Source of the DNA: Bacillota bacterium
GTDB taxonomy: Bacteria > Bacillota > DSM-12270 > Thermacetogeniales > Thermacetogeniaceae
Assembly: GCA_029907475.1 (NCBI GenBank)
Contig: JARYLU010000001.1
Span: forward strand, 1-64,000
Length of the DNA stretch: 64,000 nt
Direction of reading: 5' to 3'
The notes below the pieces were generated by a model. The model worked only from the letters and a program-made list of their open reading frames with translations. It was not told the origin of the DNA and did not search any database. Shown here in pieces: positions 46,123 through 54,338 of this stretch; within the stretch, counting starts at the first letter, position 1, and each line of letters begins with the position of its first letter. The translations under genes and the position numbers were made by a program.

Positions 46123-47271
46123 ATGCGTAAACGGAGGATTTTCGTGTTTACAATTGCCCTGGTCTTCCTGTTTCAGATTTTTCCCGTAACCCGAGCGTGG
46201 AGCAGTGCCCCCCTGGAAACAAATGCTGCCTCGGCGGTGTTGATGGACGCTTATTCGGGTAAAATTTTGTATGAAAAAGAACCCCACAAACGGGTTGCTC
46301 CTGCAAGTGTCACCAAAGTTATGACGCTCCTCATCGCGATGGAGGCGATTGCAAAGGGGAAAGTCAAATGGGAAGACCGGGTAGTAGCAAGCGAGGAGGC
46401 CTGGGAATTAGGAGGCTCTCAAATCTGGCTGGAGCCGGGTGAAGAGTTTTCGCTCAGGGAAATGATGATCGCGATTGCGGTTGGTTCTGCTAATGATGCC
46501 TGTGTGGCCGTTGCCGAACACATCGCAGGAAGTCATGAGGCGTTTGTAAATTTGATGAACCAAAAGGCACAGTCCTTAGGTTTAAAAAATACCCACTTCG
46601 TAAACGCGTATGGCCTTCCGGCCGAAGGGCACTATACCAGTGCTTACGACATGGCCCACATTAGCCGGGAAGCGGTAAAATACCCGGAAATTCTCGAACT
46701 AACTGCAATGAAACATTATGATAAACTGCGGGGGGGGAGGCCCAAATTAGATAATACAAATAAAATGCTCTGGTGGTATAAAGGGACCGACGGTCTCAAA
46801 ACAGGCTGGACCACCGAGGCGCAGTATTGTTTGGCTTCGACCGTCAAAAAAGACGGCCTTCGTTTAATCTGTTGTGTGTTTGGGGTTCCCGAGGCCCGGG
46901 GGAATTTCCGGGAGTCCATGAAGATTTTCAACTGGGGCTTTGCCAACTATGATTTTCAAGAAATGGTCCAAGCCGGCAAGGTAGTGGGCAAGGTCCCGGT
47001 TGGAAAGGGAGCAAAAGATGAAGTAGAAGTTGTTGTACCCAGGAATGTTGGCATTCTGGTTAAAAAGGGCGGAGATTTGGAGGTTAAAACCGAGGTCAAG
47101 TTGCCTTCCCTTGTCCCGGCCCCAATTTTAAAAGATCAGCCCTTAGGGGAGTTAAGGGTTATGCTTCAAGGTCAACTTCAGGAAAAGGTCCCTCTTATTG
47201 CTAAAGATGAAGTTTTAAGAGGAAGCTTTGTGCGCCAGCTGGATAAAAGTTTTCGTGCTTTGATTTCATAA
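46123..47271 (+). CDS. dacF: D-alanyl-D-alanine carboxypeptidase DacF
   Basis: A 382-residue penicillin-binding protein (S11). Seen: an N-terminal signal peptide (cleavage near TRAWSSAP), the catalytic SVTK at 62-65, SAN near 125 and KTG near 225, plus a C-terminal PBP5-like beta domain. It trims the terminal D-Ala of peptidoglycan, in Bacillus during forespore development, where dacF lies just before spoIIAA as here. The ATG follows AAGGGAGGT. A terminator follows, so the spoIIA genes also have their own promoter. Confidence 0.94.
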   Translation: MRKRRIFVFTIALVFLFQIFPVTRAWSSAPLETNAASAVLMDAYSGKILYEKEPHKRVAPASVTKVMTLLIAMEAIAKGKVKWEDRVVASEEAWELGGSQIWLEPGEEFSLREMMIAIAVGSANDACVAVAEHIAGSHEAFVNLMNQKAQSLGLKNTHFVNAYGLPAEGHYTSAYDMAHISREAVKYPEILELTAMKHYDKLRGGRPKLDNTNKMLWWYKGTDGLKTGWTTEAQYCLASTVKKDGLRLICCVFGVPEARGNFRESMKIFNWGFANYDFQEMVQAGKVVGKVPVGKGAKDEVEVVVPRNVGILVKKGGDLEVKTEVKLPSLVPAPILKDQPLGELRVMLQGQLQEKVPLIAKDEVLRGSFVRQLDKSFRALIS

Positions 47272-47289
47272 ATCAAAAAATATTGATTG

Positions 47290-47317
47290 AAGTCCCTCCA
47301 GCGGGACTTTTTTATTT
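47290..47317 (+). terminator. Rho-independent terminator after dacF
   Basis: AAGTCCC and GGGACTT close a six-base loop (tccagc), followed by TTTTTATTTTT. Confidence 0.85.
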
Positions 47318-47335
47318 TTAATCCCAAAATTTAGC

Positions 47336-47360
47336 AGGATCTAGCTTGCGAAGAGAGAAA
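47336..47360 (+). promoter_or_regulatory. SigH-type promoter of the spoIIA operon
   Basis: AGGATCT at 47336-47342 is the same -35 sequence as in front of spo0A. After 11 bases, AGAGAAA approximates the SigH -10 (RNNGAAT) with one mismatch. spoIIA is SigH-dependent in Bacillus. Confidence 0.45.
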
Positions 47361-47404
47361 TCTTCTCTAAAATTGGAAAATAGAGAACGGGGAGGTTAGA
47401 AGTT

Positions 47405-47743
47405 TTGAGCCTTGAGATTCAGAAACACTGCGATGCTTTAATTGTCAGGGTTTACGGAGAATTTGATTTGAGGGCGGCTGATCACTGCCGGCGCGATATT
47501 GACCAAAAACTGAAGACTCAGGGAGCAAAACACATATTGTTTAATTTGGGAGGTGTTACTTTTATAGACAGTTCCGGCCTGGGCGTCATTTTGGGCAGGT
47601 ACCGGAAAGTTAAAGAGAATGGGGGGAAAGTGGCGATCAGTAATGTACCCCCCAGGGTGACCCGGATCTTGGAATTATCGGGGATCACCCGCCTGATCCC
47701 TGTTTACTCCAGTGAATCTGCGGCTTTGAAAGAACTGACTTAG
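47405..47743 (+). CDS. spoIIAA: Anti-sigma F factor antagonist SpoIIAA
   Basis: A 112-residue STAS-domain protein. When unphosphorylated in the forespore it displaces SigF from SpoIIAB. The phosphorylated serine is seen in FIDSSGLGVILGRY near 56. It starts at a TTG after GGGGAGG. It is the first gene of the classical spoIIAA-spoIIAB-sigF operon. Confidence 0.96.
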   Translation: MSLEIQKHCDALIVRVYGEFDLRAADHCRRDIDQKLKTQGAKHILFNLGGVTFIDSSGLGVILGRYRKVKENGGKVAISNVPPRVTRILELSGITRLIPVYSSESAALKELT

Positions 47744-47758
47744 GAGGGGAGGAGACGA

Positions 47759-48211
47759 TTGAGACTGCGTAACAGGATGAAATTGGAGTTTTTGAGCCGA
47801 CCGGAGAATGTGAGCCTGGCCCGCGTTGCTATCGCAACCTTTGCCACCGAGGTCGATTTTAATTTGAGTGATCTTGAAGAAATAAAAGTTGCAGTTTCAG
47901 AGGCGGTTTCTAACGCCATCGTTCACGGTTATGAAGAAAAACCAACCGGAACGATTCTTGTTACTGCTAACCTCTACCAGGATGTGCTTGAAATCATTGT
48001 CGAAGATGAAGGAAAGGGAATCGCGGATCTTACCCAGGCCCTGCAGCCCGGGGGCAATGCCGATCCCGAACGGATGGGGTTAGGATTTGTGTTTATGAAG
48101 TCTTTTATGGATGAGGTAGATGTCTGGTCGGAATTAGGGCAGGGGACGAGGGTAAAGCTGGTTAAAATCTTACCGGGTACGCAGCGTACGCAAAAGTACG
48201 CGGAGAATTGA
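47759..48211 (+). CDS. spoIIAB: Anti-sigma F factor / kinase SpoIIAB
   Basis: A 150-residue GHKL ATPase that holds SigF and phosphorylates SpoIIAA. Seen: EIKVAVSEAVSNAIVHGYE near 41 (N box), IIVEDEGKGIADL near 79 (G1 box) and ERMGLGFVFMKSFMDEV near 105 (G2 box). It starts at a TTG with AGGAGGGGAGGAG upstream; an ATG 18 bases on is less well placed. Confidence 0.96.
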   Translation: MRLRNRMKLEFLSRPENVSLARVAIATFATEVDFNLSDLEEIKVAVSEAVSNAIVHGYEEKPTGTILVTANLYQDVLEIIVEDEGKGIADLTQALQPGGNADPERMGLGFVFMKSFMDEVDVWSELGQGTRVKLVKILPGTQRTQKYAEN

Positions 48212-48221
48212 AGGAGTGAAA

Positions 48222-48995
48222 ATGAATTCTTTACAAGAAATGGGTTTGCCTCGTTTTCCCCTCCTTTCCGAAAGGGAAACCTTGCGGCTCTTGAAAAAGG
48301 CACACAAGGGCGATCACAGGGCCCGGGAAAAATTGATTAACTGCAACTTCCGCCTGGTCTTTAACATCGTGAAGCGTTTTGAAGGACGAGGTTTCGATCT
48401 GGAAGATCTTTTTCAGATTGGAGCGATCGGATTAATAAAGGCAATAGATAATTTCGATGTCACTTACGGAGTGAAGTTTTCGACATATGCTGTACCGATG
48501 ATTATTGGAGAAATACGCCGCTTCTTACGTGATGATCGCCCGGTCAAGGTGTCGCGGGCTTTGAAGGAGAAGGGAATTCGGGTTAAAAGGATCCGGGAGC
48601 AACTGGTACGGGAGTTTGGCCGGGAACCCACGATTGCTGAAATCGCGGATGCTCTGGAGCTTGGAAAAGACGAGGTTGTTACAGCCCTTGAAGCTACACA
48701 GCTTCCCATCTCAATTTTTGAAACATTTTACCATGATGAGAATAAGGATAATCTTTGTATCCTGGATCATTTAAAAATTGAAGATGAAGAAGAACAGGTG
48801 TGGTTGGAGAAGATTGCCCTGCGGGAGGCCCTTTTAAACCTGCCAGACCGGGAGCGAAAAATTATCTGGCTCAGGTTTTTTCAGGATAAAACCCAAGCCG
48901 AGGTTGGTGCTTTGCTTGGTTTATCCCAGGTTCAGGTATCCCGCTTAGAACGTCAAGCTGTTGCGAAGTTGAGGAAATACCTGCACTCCCCCTAA
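48222..48995 (+). CDS. sigF: Forespore sigma factor SigF
   Basis: A 257-residue SigB/SigF-type sigma factor, the first forespore-specific one. Seen: GFDLEDLFQIGAIGLIKAID near 59-78 (region 2), KFSTYAVPMIIGEIRRFLRD near 86, region 3, and region 4 with LGLSQVQVSRLERQAVAKLR near 232. The ATG at 48222 is six bases from AAGGAG; the upstream in-frame GTG is inside that site. Confidence 0.97.
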   Translation: MNSLQEMGLPRFPLLSERETLRLLKKAHKGDHRAREKLINCNFRLVFNIVKRFEGRGFDLEDLFQIGAIGLIKAIDNFDVTYGVKFSTYAVPMIIGEIRRFLRDDRPVKVSRALKEKGIRVKRIREQLVREFGREPTIAEIADALELGKDEVVTALEATQLPISIFETFYHDENKDNLCILDHLKIEDEEEQVWLEKIALREALLNLPDRERKIIWLRFFQDKTQAEVGALLGLSQVQVSRLERQAVAKLRKYLHSP

Positions 48996-49095
48996 TAAAA
49001 TCTCCTTTGTCCTCTTAAAGAAAGTTCCTGGTATAAATGCCCGGAGACAGGAGATAATACGAACAGAACAATAATAAGATAAAGGAGGGTGCGGT

Positions 49096-49305
49096 TTGTA
49101 CGTAAAAGTTGTTGAACTTGTGGGTGAGTCTCCGACCAGTTGGAAGGATGCAGTAAGGTCTGCAGTTCGGGAAGCCTCGAAGACGGTAAACAATATTACC
49201 GGAGTAGAAATTATGAATCTTACAGCAAATGTTCAAAATGGGGATGTTGTAGAGTATAAAGCCAACGTTAAAATAGCCTACGCCGATGATGAAAAAACAC
49301 GATAA
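49096..49305 (+). CDS. Dodecin family flavin-binding protein
   Basis: 69 residues, the size of dodecins, which form hollow dodecamers that store or buffer flavin and CoA. Seen: VKVVELVGESPTSWKDAVRS near the N-terminus, SKTVNNITGVEIMNLTANV, and VVEYKANVKIAYADDE at the end. The aromatic flavin-stacking position is occupied by Trp (SW). It starts at a TTG with AAAGGAGGG upstream. It lies between sigF and spoVAC and has its own terminator. Confidence 0.9.
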   Translation: MYVKVVELVGESPTSWKDAVRSAVREASKTVNNITGVEIMNLTANVQNGDVVEYKANVKIAYADDEKTR

Positions 49306-49309
49306 AGTC

Positions 49310-49344
49310 GGGAGAGTACCGGGGAGGTACTCCCTTAAATTTTT
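49310..49344 (+). terminator. Rho-independent terminator after dodecin gene
   Basis: GAGTACC and GGTACTC form the stem core, with flanking G and C pairs, followed by TTAAATTTTTA. Confidence 0.7.
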
Positions 49345-49397
49345 ATGGGACTAAAATCTGGTATTTAGGGATAATGAAGGGGGAAATTTAAGGCAGG

Positions 49398-49856
49398 ATG
49401 AATTTAGAGCAACAAAGGCAGCAGGAAATGCAAAAAGAGTATCAAGAACTCATTAAGCAGCTTAAACCTAAAACTCGTATCTTAAGGAACTGCGTTTACG
49501 CTTTTCTGGTGGGTGGAATCATATGTCTGATCGGTCAATTTTTTCTCCAGATTTACACAGGACAGGGCCTGGGCGAACGGGAAGCGGGGGCCGCGACGGC
49601 CGCAACAATGGTTTTCCTGGGGGCATTTCTTACGGGGCTGGGAGTTTACGATGTGATTGGAAAGTACGGGGGGGCAGGCTCAATTGTTCCCATTACGGGG
49701 TTTGCCAACTCCATTGTAGCTCCGGCGATGGAGTTCAAGCGGGAAGGGTTTGTTTTTGGTGTTGGAGCCCGGCTCTTTACCATCGCGGGACCCGTTCTTG
49801 TCTACGGATTCCTGATTTCTGCCCTGATCGGGATCATTTCCTTCCTGCTCCGTTAG
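49398..49856 (+). CDS. spoVAC: Stage V sporulation protein AC
   Basis: A 152-residue membrane protein with about four helices. SpoVAC is part of the spore inner membrane channel that takes up dipicolinic acid during sporulation and releases it at germination. Seen: NCVYAFLVGGIICLIGQF near 31, GGAGSIVPITGFANSIVAPA near 90, and EFKREGFVFGVGARLF near 111. The start is an ATG. Confidence 0.94.
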   Translation: MNLEQQRQQEMQKEYQELIKQLKPKTRILRNCVYAFLVGGIICLIGQFFLQIYTGQGLGEREAGAATAATMVFLGAFLTGLGVYDVIGKYGGAGSIVPITGFANSIVAPAMEFKREGFVFGVGARLFTIAGPVLVYGFLISALIGIISFLLR

Positions 49857-49868
49857 GGTGAGGAAAAC

Positions 49869-50876
49869 ATGGGAAGCAAGCTTGGTCTACATACTTTTTT
49901 GTTTTCCCAGCCCCCGTTTATAACAGCGGGTGCTACCGTAGTTGGCCCCATGGAAGGGCAGGGCCCTCTAAGTCAAACCTTTGACTGGATTCTGGAAGAT
50001 CTTTTGTTTGGAGAGCAAACCTGGGAAAAGGCGGAAAAGAAAATGCTTCAGGAGAGCGCGAAGCTGGCTCTTCAAAAAAGAAATTTAAAGGCCCAGGATA
50101 TTGACTTCTTTTTGGCGGGAGATTTGTTGAACCAAATTATTTCCGCAAATTACGCCGCCCGAAGCCTGGCAGTCCCCTTTTTAGGTTTGTTTGGGGCTTG
50201 CGCAACTTTCGTTGAGGCCATTCTGGTTGGGAGCATGCTGATCGACGGTGGTTTTTCAGAACGCGTTCTCCTGGCTGCTTCGAGCCACCATAACACTGCG
50301 GAGCGCCAGTACCGTTTTCCTACCGAACAGGGTGTCCAACGTCCGTTATCCGCCCAATGGACCGTAACAGGGGCCGGATCGCTCGTTTTAGAAAAATCAG
50401 GAGAAGGTCCGAGGGTTACAATGGGAACGATTGGAAAAGTAATAGATCTGGGGGTTACCGATATCAACAATATGGGTGCGGCGATGGCCCCCGCGGCGGC
50501 CGATACTATATTGACTCACTTTCAAGATACAGGAGCTGACCCTGCCGCCTATGATTTAATCCTGACCGGAGATTTAGCTACAGTCGGTGCAGACGCATTA
50601 AGAGAACTCCTTTTAAAGCGCGGTTATTCACTTGGTGATAATTATCACGATTGTGGGATGCTTATTTATGATCTTGAAAAACAGGATGCCCACGCGGGAG
50701 GAAGTGGCTGCGGGTGCTCTGCATCAGTTTTTTCGGGCCTGATTTTGCGCCAGTTGCGGGAAAAACAGTACCGAAAAATTCTTTTCGTGGCAACAGGTGC
50801 CCTGATGAGCACAACCAGTATCCAACAGGGTGAATCCATTCCCGGTATTGCCCACGCGGTAGTTATCGAGTTTTAA
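49869..50876 (+). CDS. spoVAD: Stage V sporulation protein AD
   Basis: A 335-residue soluble protein with a thiolase-like fold that binds dipicolinic acid in B. subtilis. Seen: PPFITAGATVVGPMEGQGPL near 16, LGLFGACATFVEAILVGSML near 98, AASSHHNTAERQYRFPTE near 137, HDCGMLIYD near 258, and GGSGCGCSAS near 277. The ATG follows GGTGAGG. It lies 12 bases after spoVAC. Confidence 0.95.
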   Translation: MGSKLGLHTFLFSQPPFITAGATVVGPMEGQGPLSQTFDWILEDLLFGEQTWEKAEKKMLQESAKLALQKRNLKAQDIDFFLAGDLLNQIISANYAARSLAVPFLGLFGACATFVEAILVGSMLIDGGFSERVLLAASSHHNTAERQYRFPTEQGVQRPLSAQWTVTGAGSLVLEKSGEGPRVTMGTIGKVIDLGVTDINNMGAAMAPAAADTILTHFQDTGADPAAYDLILTGDLATVGADALRELLLKRGYSLGDNYHDCGMLIYDLEKQDAHAGGSGCGCSASVFSGLILRQLREKQYRKILFVATGALMSTTSIQQGESIPGIAHAVVIEF

Positions 50877-50896
50877 GCTTCAGGAGGGGGAGTACG

Positions 50897-51253
50897 GTGA
50901 AATTTCTCCTTGCATTTGTAATCGGTGGTCTACTGTGCGTAATCGGACAGCTTTTGATGGATCTCACCCGTTCCTCAATTACTCCTGCTCATATTCTTGT
51001 AGGTTTTGTGACAGGAGGGGCTGTTTTAAGTGGTCTGGGTTTATACCAGCCACTCGTTGATCTGGCAGGGGCGGGAGCAACCATCCCTCTTTCCGGATTC
51101 GGGCATAGTTTGGCCCAGGGCGCAATTCGGGCTGTTCAAAGTAAAGGACTCTTAGGGGCTTTTGCCGGGGGCGTAGAGGCTACAGCTGCCGGACTTGTTG
51201 CTGCCGTTGTTTTTGGCTATGCGATGGCAGTGCTTTTTAACCCTCGCAGTTAG
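50897..51253 (+). CDS. spoVAE: Stage V sporulation protein AE (AEb)
   Basis: A 118-residue membrane protein related to SpoVAC, with three or four helices and GAGATIPLSGFGHSLAQGAI near 57-76. It is the third core part of the dipicolinate channel. It starts at a GTG after AGGAGGGGG. The next spore gene, spoVAF, is separated by an unusual 422-base gap holding a structured element. Confidence 0.93.
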   Translation: MKFLLAFVIGGLLCVIGQLLMDLTRSSITPAHILVGFVTGGAVLSGLGLYQPLVDLAGAGATIPLSGFGHSLAQGAIRAVQSKGLLGAFAGGVEATAAGLVAAVVFGYAMAVLFNPRS

Positions 51254-51284
51254 AAGCACCTGGATCGATTAGTCTCTGAGTTGC

Positions 51285-51590
51285 GATTACACGCCGGCTT
51301 CCCGCCGGCGCTGCCAAGAGCTTTTCCATGCTGCCTTGAAAATATGTCCCGATTTATCCTTGCGCTTGCTCTCGTACTCCGGTTGAACTCGCTGATAACG
51401 CGTCGCAGACGGCAGCCGACCGGCTCCTATGACGCCATCCCTGGCGCATAGTCGCCTATCTCAACTTCCTGTTTCGATTCGGCTGCCGTTAGCTGCTCCT
51501 CGTCAAGGGCGAGATAACAACCTCCGTAAGATCGCTGCGCCTGCAAGGATAAACCATTATTTTCATTCTTTGCCGCCTGGGCGGCATGAG
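51285..51590 (-). ncRNA. Structured RNA, HEARO / IscB omega-RNA-like, orphan
   Basis: A 422-base gap between spoVAE and spoVAF is full of paired arms: ACGGCAGCCGA at 51409 with its inverse at 51479, an inner hairpin at 51427-51451, CGCCGGC with GCCGGCG at 51292-51310, and GCCGCC with GGCGGC at 51572-51585. Read on the minus strand it holds AAGCGCAAGGATAAATCG and, near its end, TAATCGCAACTC. From memory these resemble the 3' half of HEARO RNAs, the guide RNAs of IscB. No iscB gene lies next to it. Strand and ends are uncertain, and no search could be run. Confidence 0.45.
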
Positions 51591-51675
51591 CGTCTGTCTT
51601 GTTTTGAACGAGCAGGTCCTAGTTCGAGTTTGATCCAGAATTCAATTAAGTTTCTACAAGGAAGGTTGATTCCGT

Positions 51676-53235
51676 TTGGGTACGAGTCAGGCAGCCCAGA
51701 AAACCAAAGTAAGCAAACACCTTGCCGATAACGTTAAAGTTCTTCATCATGCGCTGGGTGTTGGAGATAGTTTCGATATCATCACCCGTGAATTAAAAAT
51801 TGCCGGGAAAGAAGCTGTTCTGCTTTTTGTAGACGGTTTGAGCAGGGATGAAGTTTTATTATATTTGATGTGGGCACTTTTCGATCTCCCACGGGAGGAA
51901 TTGCAACCGTTCAATTTAAGTAAACTTGTCAAAGAAAAACTTCCCTACGCTGAGATTCAAACCCTTGATACCCTCGATGATATTGTTGATACGGTTTTAG
52001 CGGGACCACAGGTACTTCTCGTAGATGGTTTAGAGCAAGGGATTGTAATCGATGCCCGGATTTACCCAATCCGTTCAATCCAGGAGCCGGAACTCGAAAG
52101 GGTTGTGCGCGGGTCACGGGATGGTTTCACCGAAACTATTGTGTATAATACTGCCTTAATCCGAAGGCGAATCCGCGATCCAAGATTACGTTTCGTCATG
52201 CTCCAGGTTGGGGTACGGTCAAAAACCGATATTTGCTTGGCATATCTCGAAGATGTCGTTAACCCCGAATTAGTTGCTTTTGTCCGGAACCGCCTGGAAG
52301 AAATAAAAATTGACGGTCTTCCCATGGCTGAAAAATCCGTAGAAGAATTAATTACTCCGGGGAGTTACTGGAATCCTTTTCCGAAAGTACGCTATACCGA
52401 ACGTCCCGATGTTGCTGCTGTTCACCTTTTAGAAGGTCATCTTGTCGTTTTGGTAGATACATCTCCAAGTGTGATGATCCTGCCGGCCACTTTTTTCAGT
52501 CATGTTCAACATGCCGAGGAATACCGGCAAAGCCCATTGGTTGGCGCTTACTTAAGATGGGTACGTTTTTTTGCGATTACTGCCTCAATTTTTTTGCTAC
52601 CTGTCTGGTTCCTGGTTGCTCTGGAACCAGAACTTCTTCCTCCCTTTTTGAGATTTATCGGTCCTTCTAAACCAGGACAGATTCCTCTTTTTGGACAATT
52701 TTTGCTGGCTGAATTTGCAGTTGATTTCCTCCGGATGGCCGCGATCCATATTCCATCTGCCCTTGTAACAGCCCTCGGAATTATTGCTGCAATTTTACTG
52801 GGCGAAATCGCGATTCGGATCGGTCTTTTTAGCGGAGAGGTTGTTCTGTATACGGCAGTTGCAGCAATCGGAACATTTGCTACACCCAGTTATGAATTAA
52901 GTATGGCCAACCGTTTGGTACGTTTAGGGTTGGTAATTCTTGTAGGAATTTGGCGTTTACCCGGTCTCTTGATAGGCTTGCTGCTCAGTATTTTCTTCAT
53001 GCTTTCCAGCAAGTCCTTCGGAATTCCTTATTTTTGGCCTCTGATTCCGTTTAACTGGAATGCCTTAAAGCAGGTGCTGCTGCGCTACCCTGTACCTTTG
53101 CAAAACTTGCGACCTTCAATTACAAAACCCCGGGATGTAATCCGTCAAGCTTCGCCGGCGCTTAAGCCCGAAAGAGCAAAAGGCTCGGATCGGGGCGAAA
53201 AAAGAAGAAAAAAAACATCTGAAGAGGATTTGTAA
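51676..53235 (+). CDS. spoVAF: Spore germination protein, SpoVAF/GerA family
   Basis: A 519-residue GerA-family membrane protein. A large N-terminal soluble domain (about 1-290) with VQVGVRSKTDICLAY-type sequence (LQVGVRSKTDICLAYLEDVV near 175) is followed by about five helices (290-470) and a basic tail. SpoVAF joins the germinant receptor machinery in spores. It starts at a TTG with AAGGAAGG upstream. In B. subtilis it also closes the spoVA operon and is followed by lysA. Confidence 0.92.
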   Translation: MGTSQAAQKTKVSKHLADNVKVLHHALGVGDSFDIITRELKIAGKEAVLLFVDGLSRDEVLLYLMWALFDLPREELQPFNLSKLVKEKLPYAEIQTLDTLDDIVDTVLAGPQVLLVDGLEQGIVIDARIYPIRSIQEPELERVVRGSRDGFTETIVYNTALIRRRIRDPRLRFVMLQVGVRSKTDICLAYLEDVVNPELVAFVRNRLEEIKIDGLPMAEKSVEELITPGSYWNPFPKVRYTERPDVAAVHLLEGHLVVLVDTSPSVMILPATFFSHVQHAEEYRQSPLVGAYLRWVRFFAITASIFLLPVWFLVALEPELLPPFLRFIGPSKPGQIPLFGQFLLAEFAVDFLRMAAIHIPSALVTALGIIAAILLGEIAIRIGLFSGEVVLYTAVAAIGTFATPSYELSMANRLVRLGLVILVGIWRLPGLLIGLLLSIFFMLSSKSFGIPYFWPLIPFNWNALKQVLLRYPVPLQNLRPSITKPRDVIRQASPALKPERAKGSDRGEKRRKKTSEEDL

Positions 53236-53339
53236 GGAACAAACCAAAAAAGGAAATCCTATTAAAAATTTGCTTTTAAGAGACAAATTACCTAAAATGA
53301 GGGAGGGGGGAAGATTTTTTTTAGAAAAGGAGATTATAA

Positions 53340-54338
53340 ATGGTTACCCTGGGAATACCCCGTGCCCTCTTGTTCTACTACTATTACCCGCTTTGGCGGG
53401 CATTTTTCACTAATTTGGGTGTTCAGGTAATTGTTTCACCTGTGACCAACAAAAAGATTTTAGACTCCGGGTTGCATACCGCCTTAGACGAGGCTTGTCT
53501 TCCTGTAAAACTCTTTTTCGGTCACGTTCTTGCATTAGCCGATCGGGTAGATTATTTATTCGTTCCCCGTTTAATCAGCGTTGAGCATAAGGCCTATATT
53601 TGTCCGAAATTTATGGGGCTGCCCGATATGCTGCGGGCGCGCCTCCCTCACTTGCCCCCAATCATCGACCTCCCGGTAGATTTCCATCGTCCCGGACCGA
53701 CATTGGATGATTTTTTTGAGGCAGTTGGAAGTATTTTTACTCAGGATCGCCTTTTAATCCGGAAAGCTTTTCAGTCAGCTCATGAAACTCACCAGCAGTT
53801 TCAAAAACTTCTCGAAAGCGGTCTGCTTCCCCCGGAAGCAATCTCAGTCTTCGAGGATGAAGAGGTAACTCATCGGAGGGGCCAGGACAACTTTTTAAAA
53901 ATCGGTCTGCTTGGACATGCTTATAATCTTTACGACCCTTTTATCAGCATGGACTTGATTGGAAAATTGCGTAAAATGGATGCATCTGTGATCACCGCAG
54001 ATTCTTTACCTCCTGATTTGATTGAACAACGGGTGAAACGGCTTCCTAAAAGATTATTCTGGACTTTGGGAAAAAAAATGCTTGGCGCTGCTTTGAATTT
54101 TTTTGAAAATAAGCAGCTTGATGGGATCATTTATCTTACCTCTTTTGGGTGCGGTCCGGAATCTTTTGTTGGAGAGTTAGTCGAGAGGTGGGCCAAACGA
54201 AGGGGGGTGCTGCCCTTGATGCTGCTGACAATTGATGAACACACCGGCGAAGCGGGACTGGTAACCCGTTTAGAGGCTTTTTTAGAAATGATAAAACGGA
54301 GGAAGAAAAATGAGAATCACCTATCCACATATGGGTAA
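53340..54338 (+). CDS. Acyl-CoA dehydratase activase-related protein (DUF2229)
   Basis: 332 residues. Seen: TLGIPRALLFYYYYPLWRAF at the N-terminus, DEACLPVKLFFGHVLAL near 50 with a conserved Cys, and YLTSFGCGPESF near 264. In many clostridia this DUF2229 part is fused to BcrA/BadF-type ATPase domains in one very long protein; here it is separate. The three-gene set (with the next two) probably handles an Fe-S enzyme of 2-hydroxyacyl-CoA dehydratase type, but no substrate enzyme is nearby. It overlaps the next gene by 29 bases. Confidence 0.8.
   Translation: MVTLGIPRALLFYYYYPLWRAFFTNLGVQVIVSPVTNKKILDSGLHTALDEACLPVKLFFGHVLALADRVDYLFVPRLISVEHKAYICPKFMGLPDMLRARLPHLPPIIDLPVDFHRPGPTLDDFFEAVGSIFTQDRLLIRKAFQSAHETHQQFQKLLESGLLPPEAISVFEDEEVTHRRGQDNFLKIGLLGHAYNLYDPFISMDLIGKLRKMDASVITADSLPPDLIEQRVKRLPKRLFWTLGKKMLGAALNFFENKQLDGIIYLTSFGCGPESFVGELVERWAKRRGVLPLMLLTIDEHTGEAGLVTRLEAFLEMIKRRKKNENHLSTYG

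Noticed and set aside
51429-51731. A 100-codon + strand frame before spoVAF
   Set aside because: It spans the strong hairpins of the structured element and runs into spoVAF in another frame, with no ribosome site.
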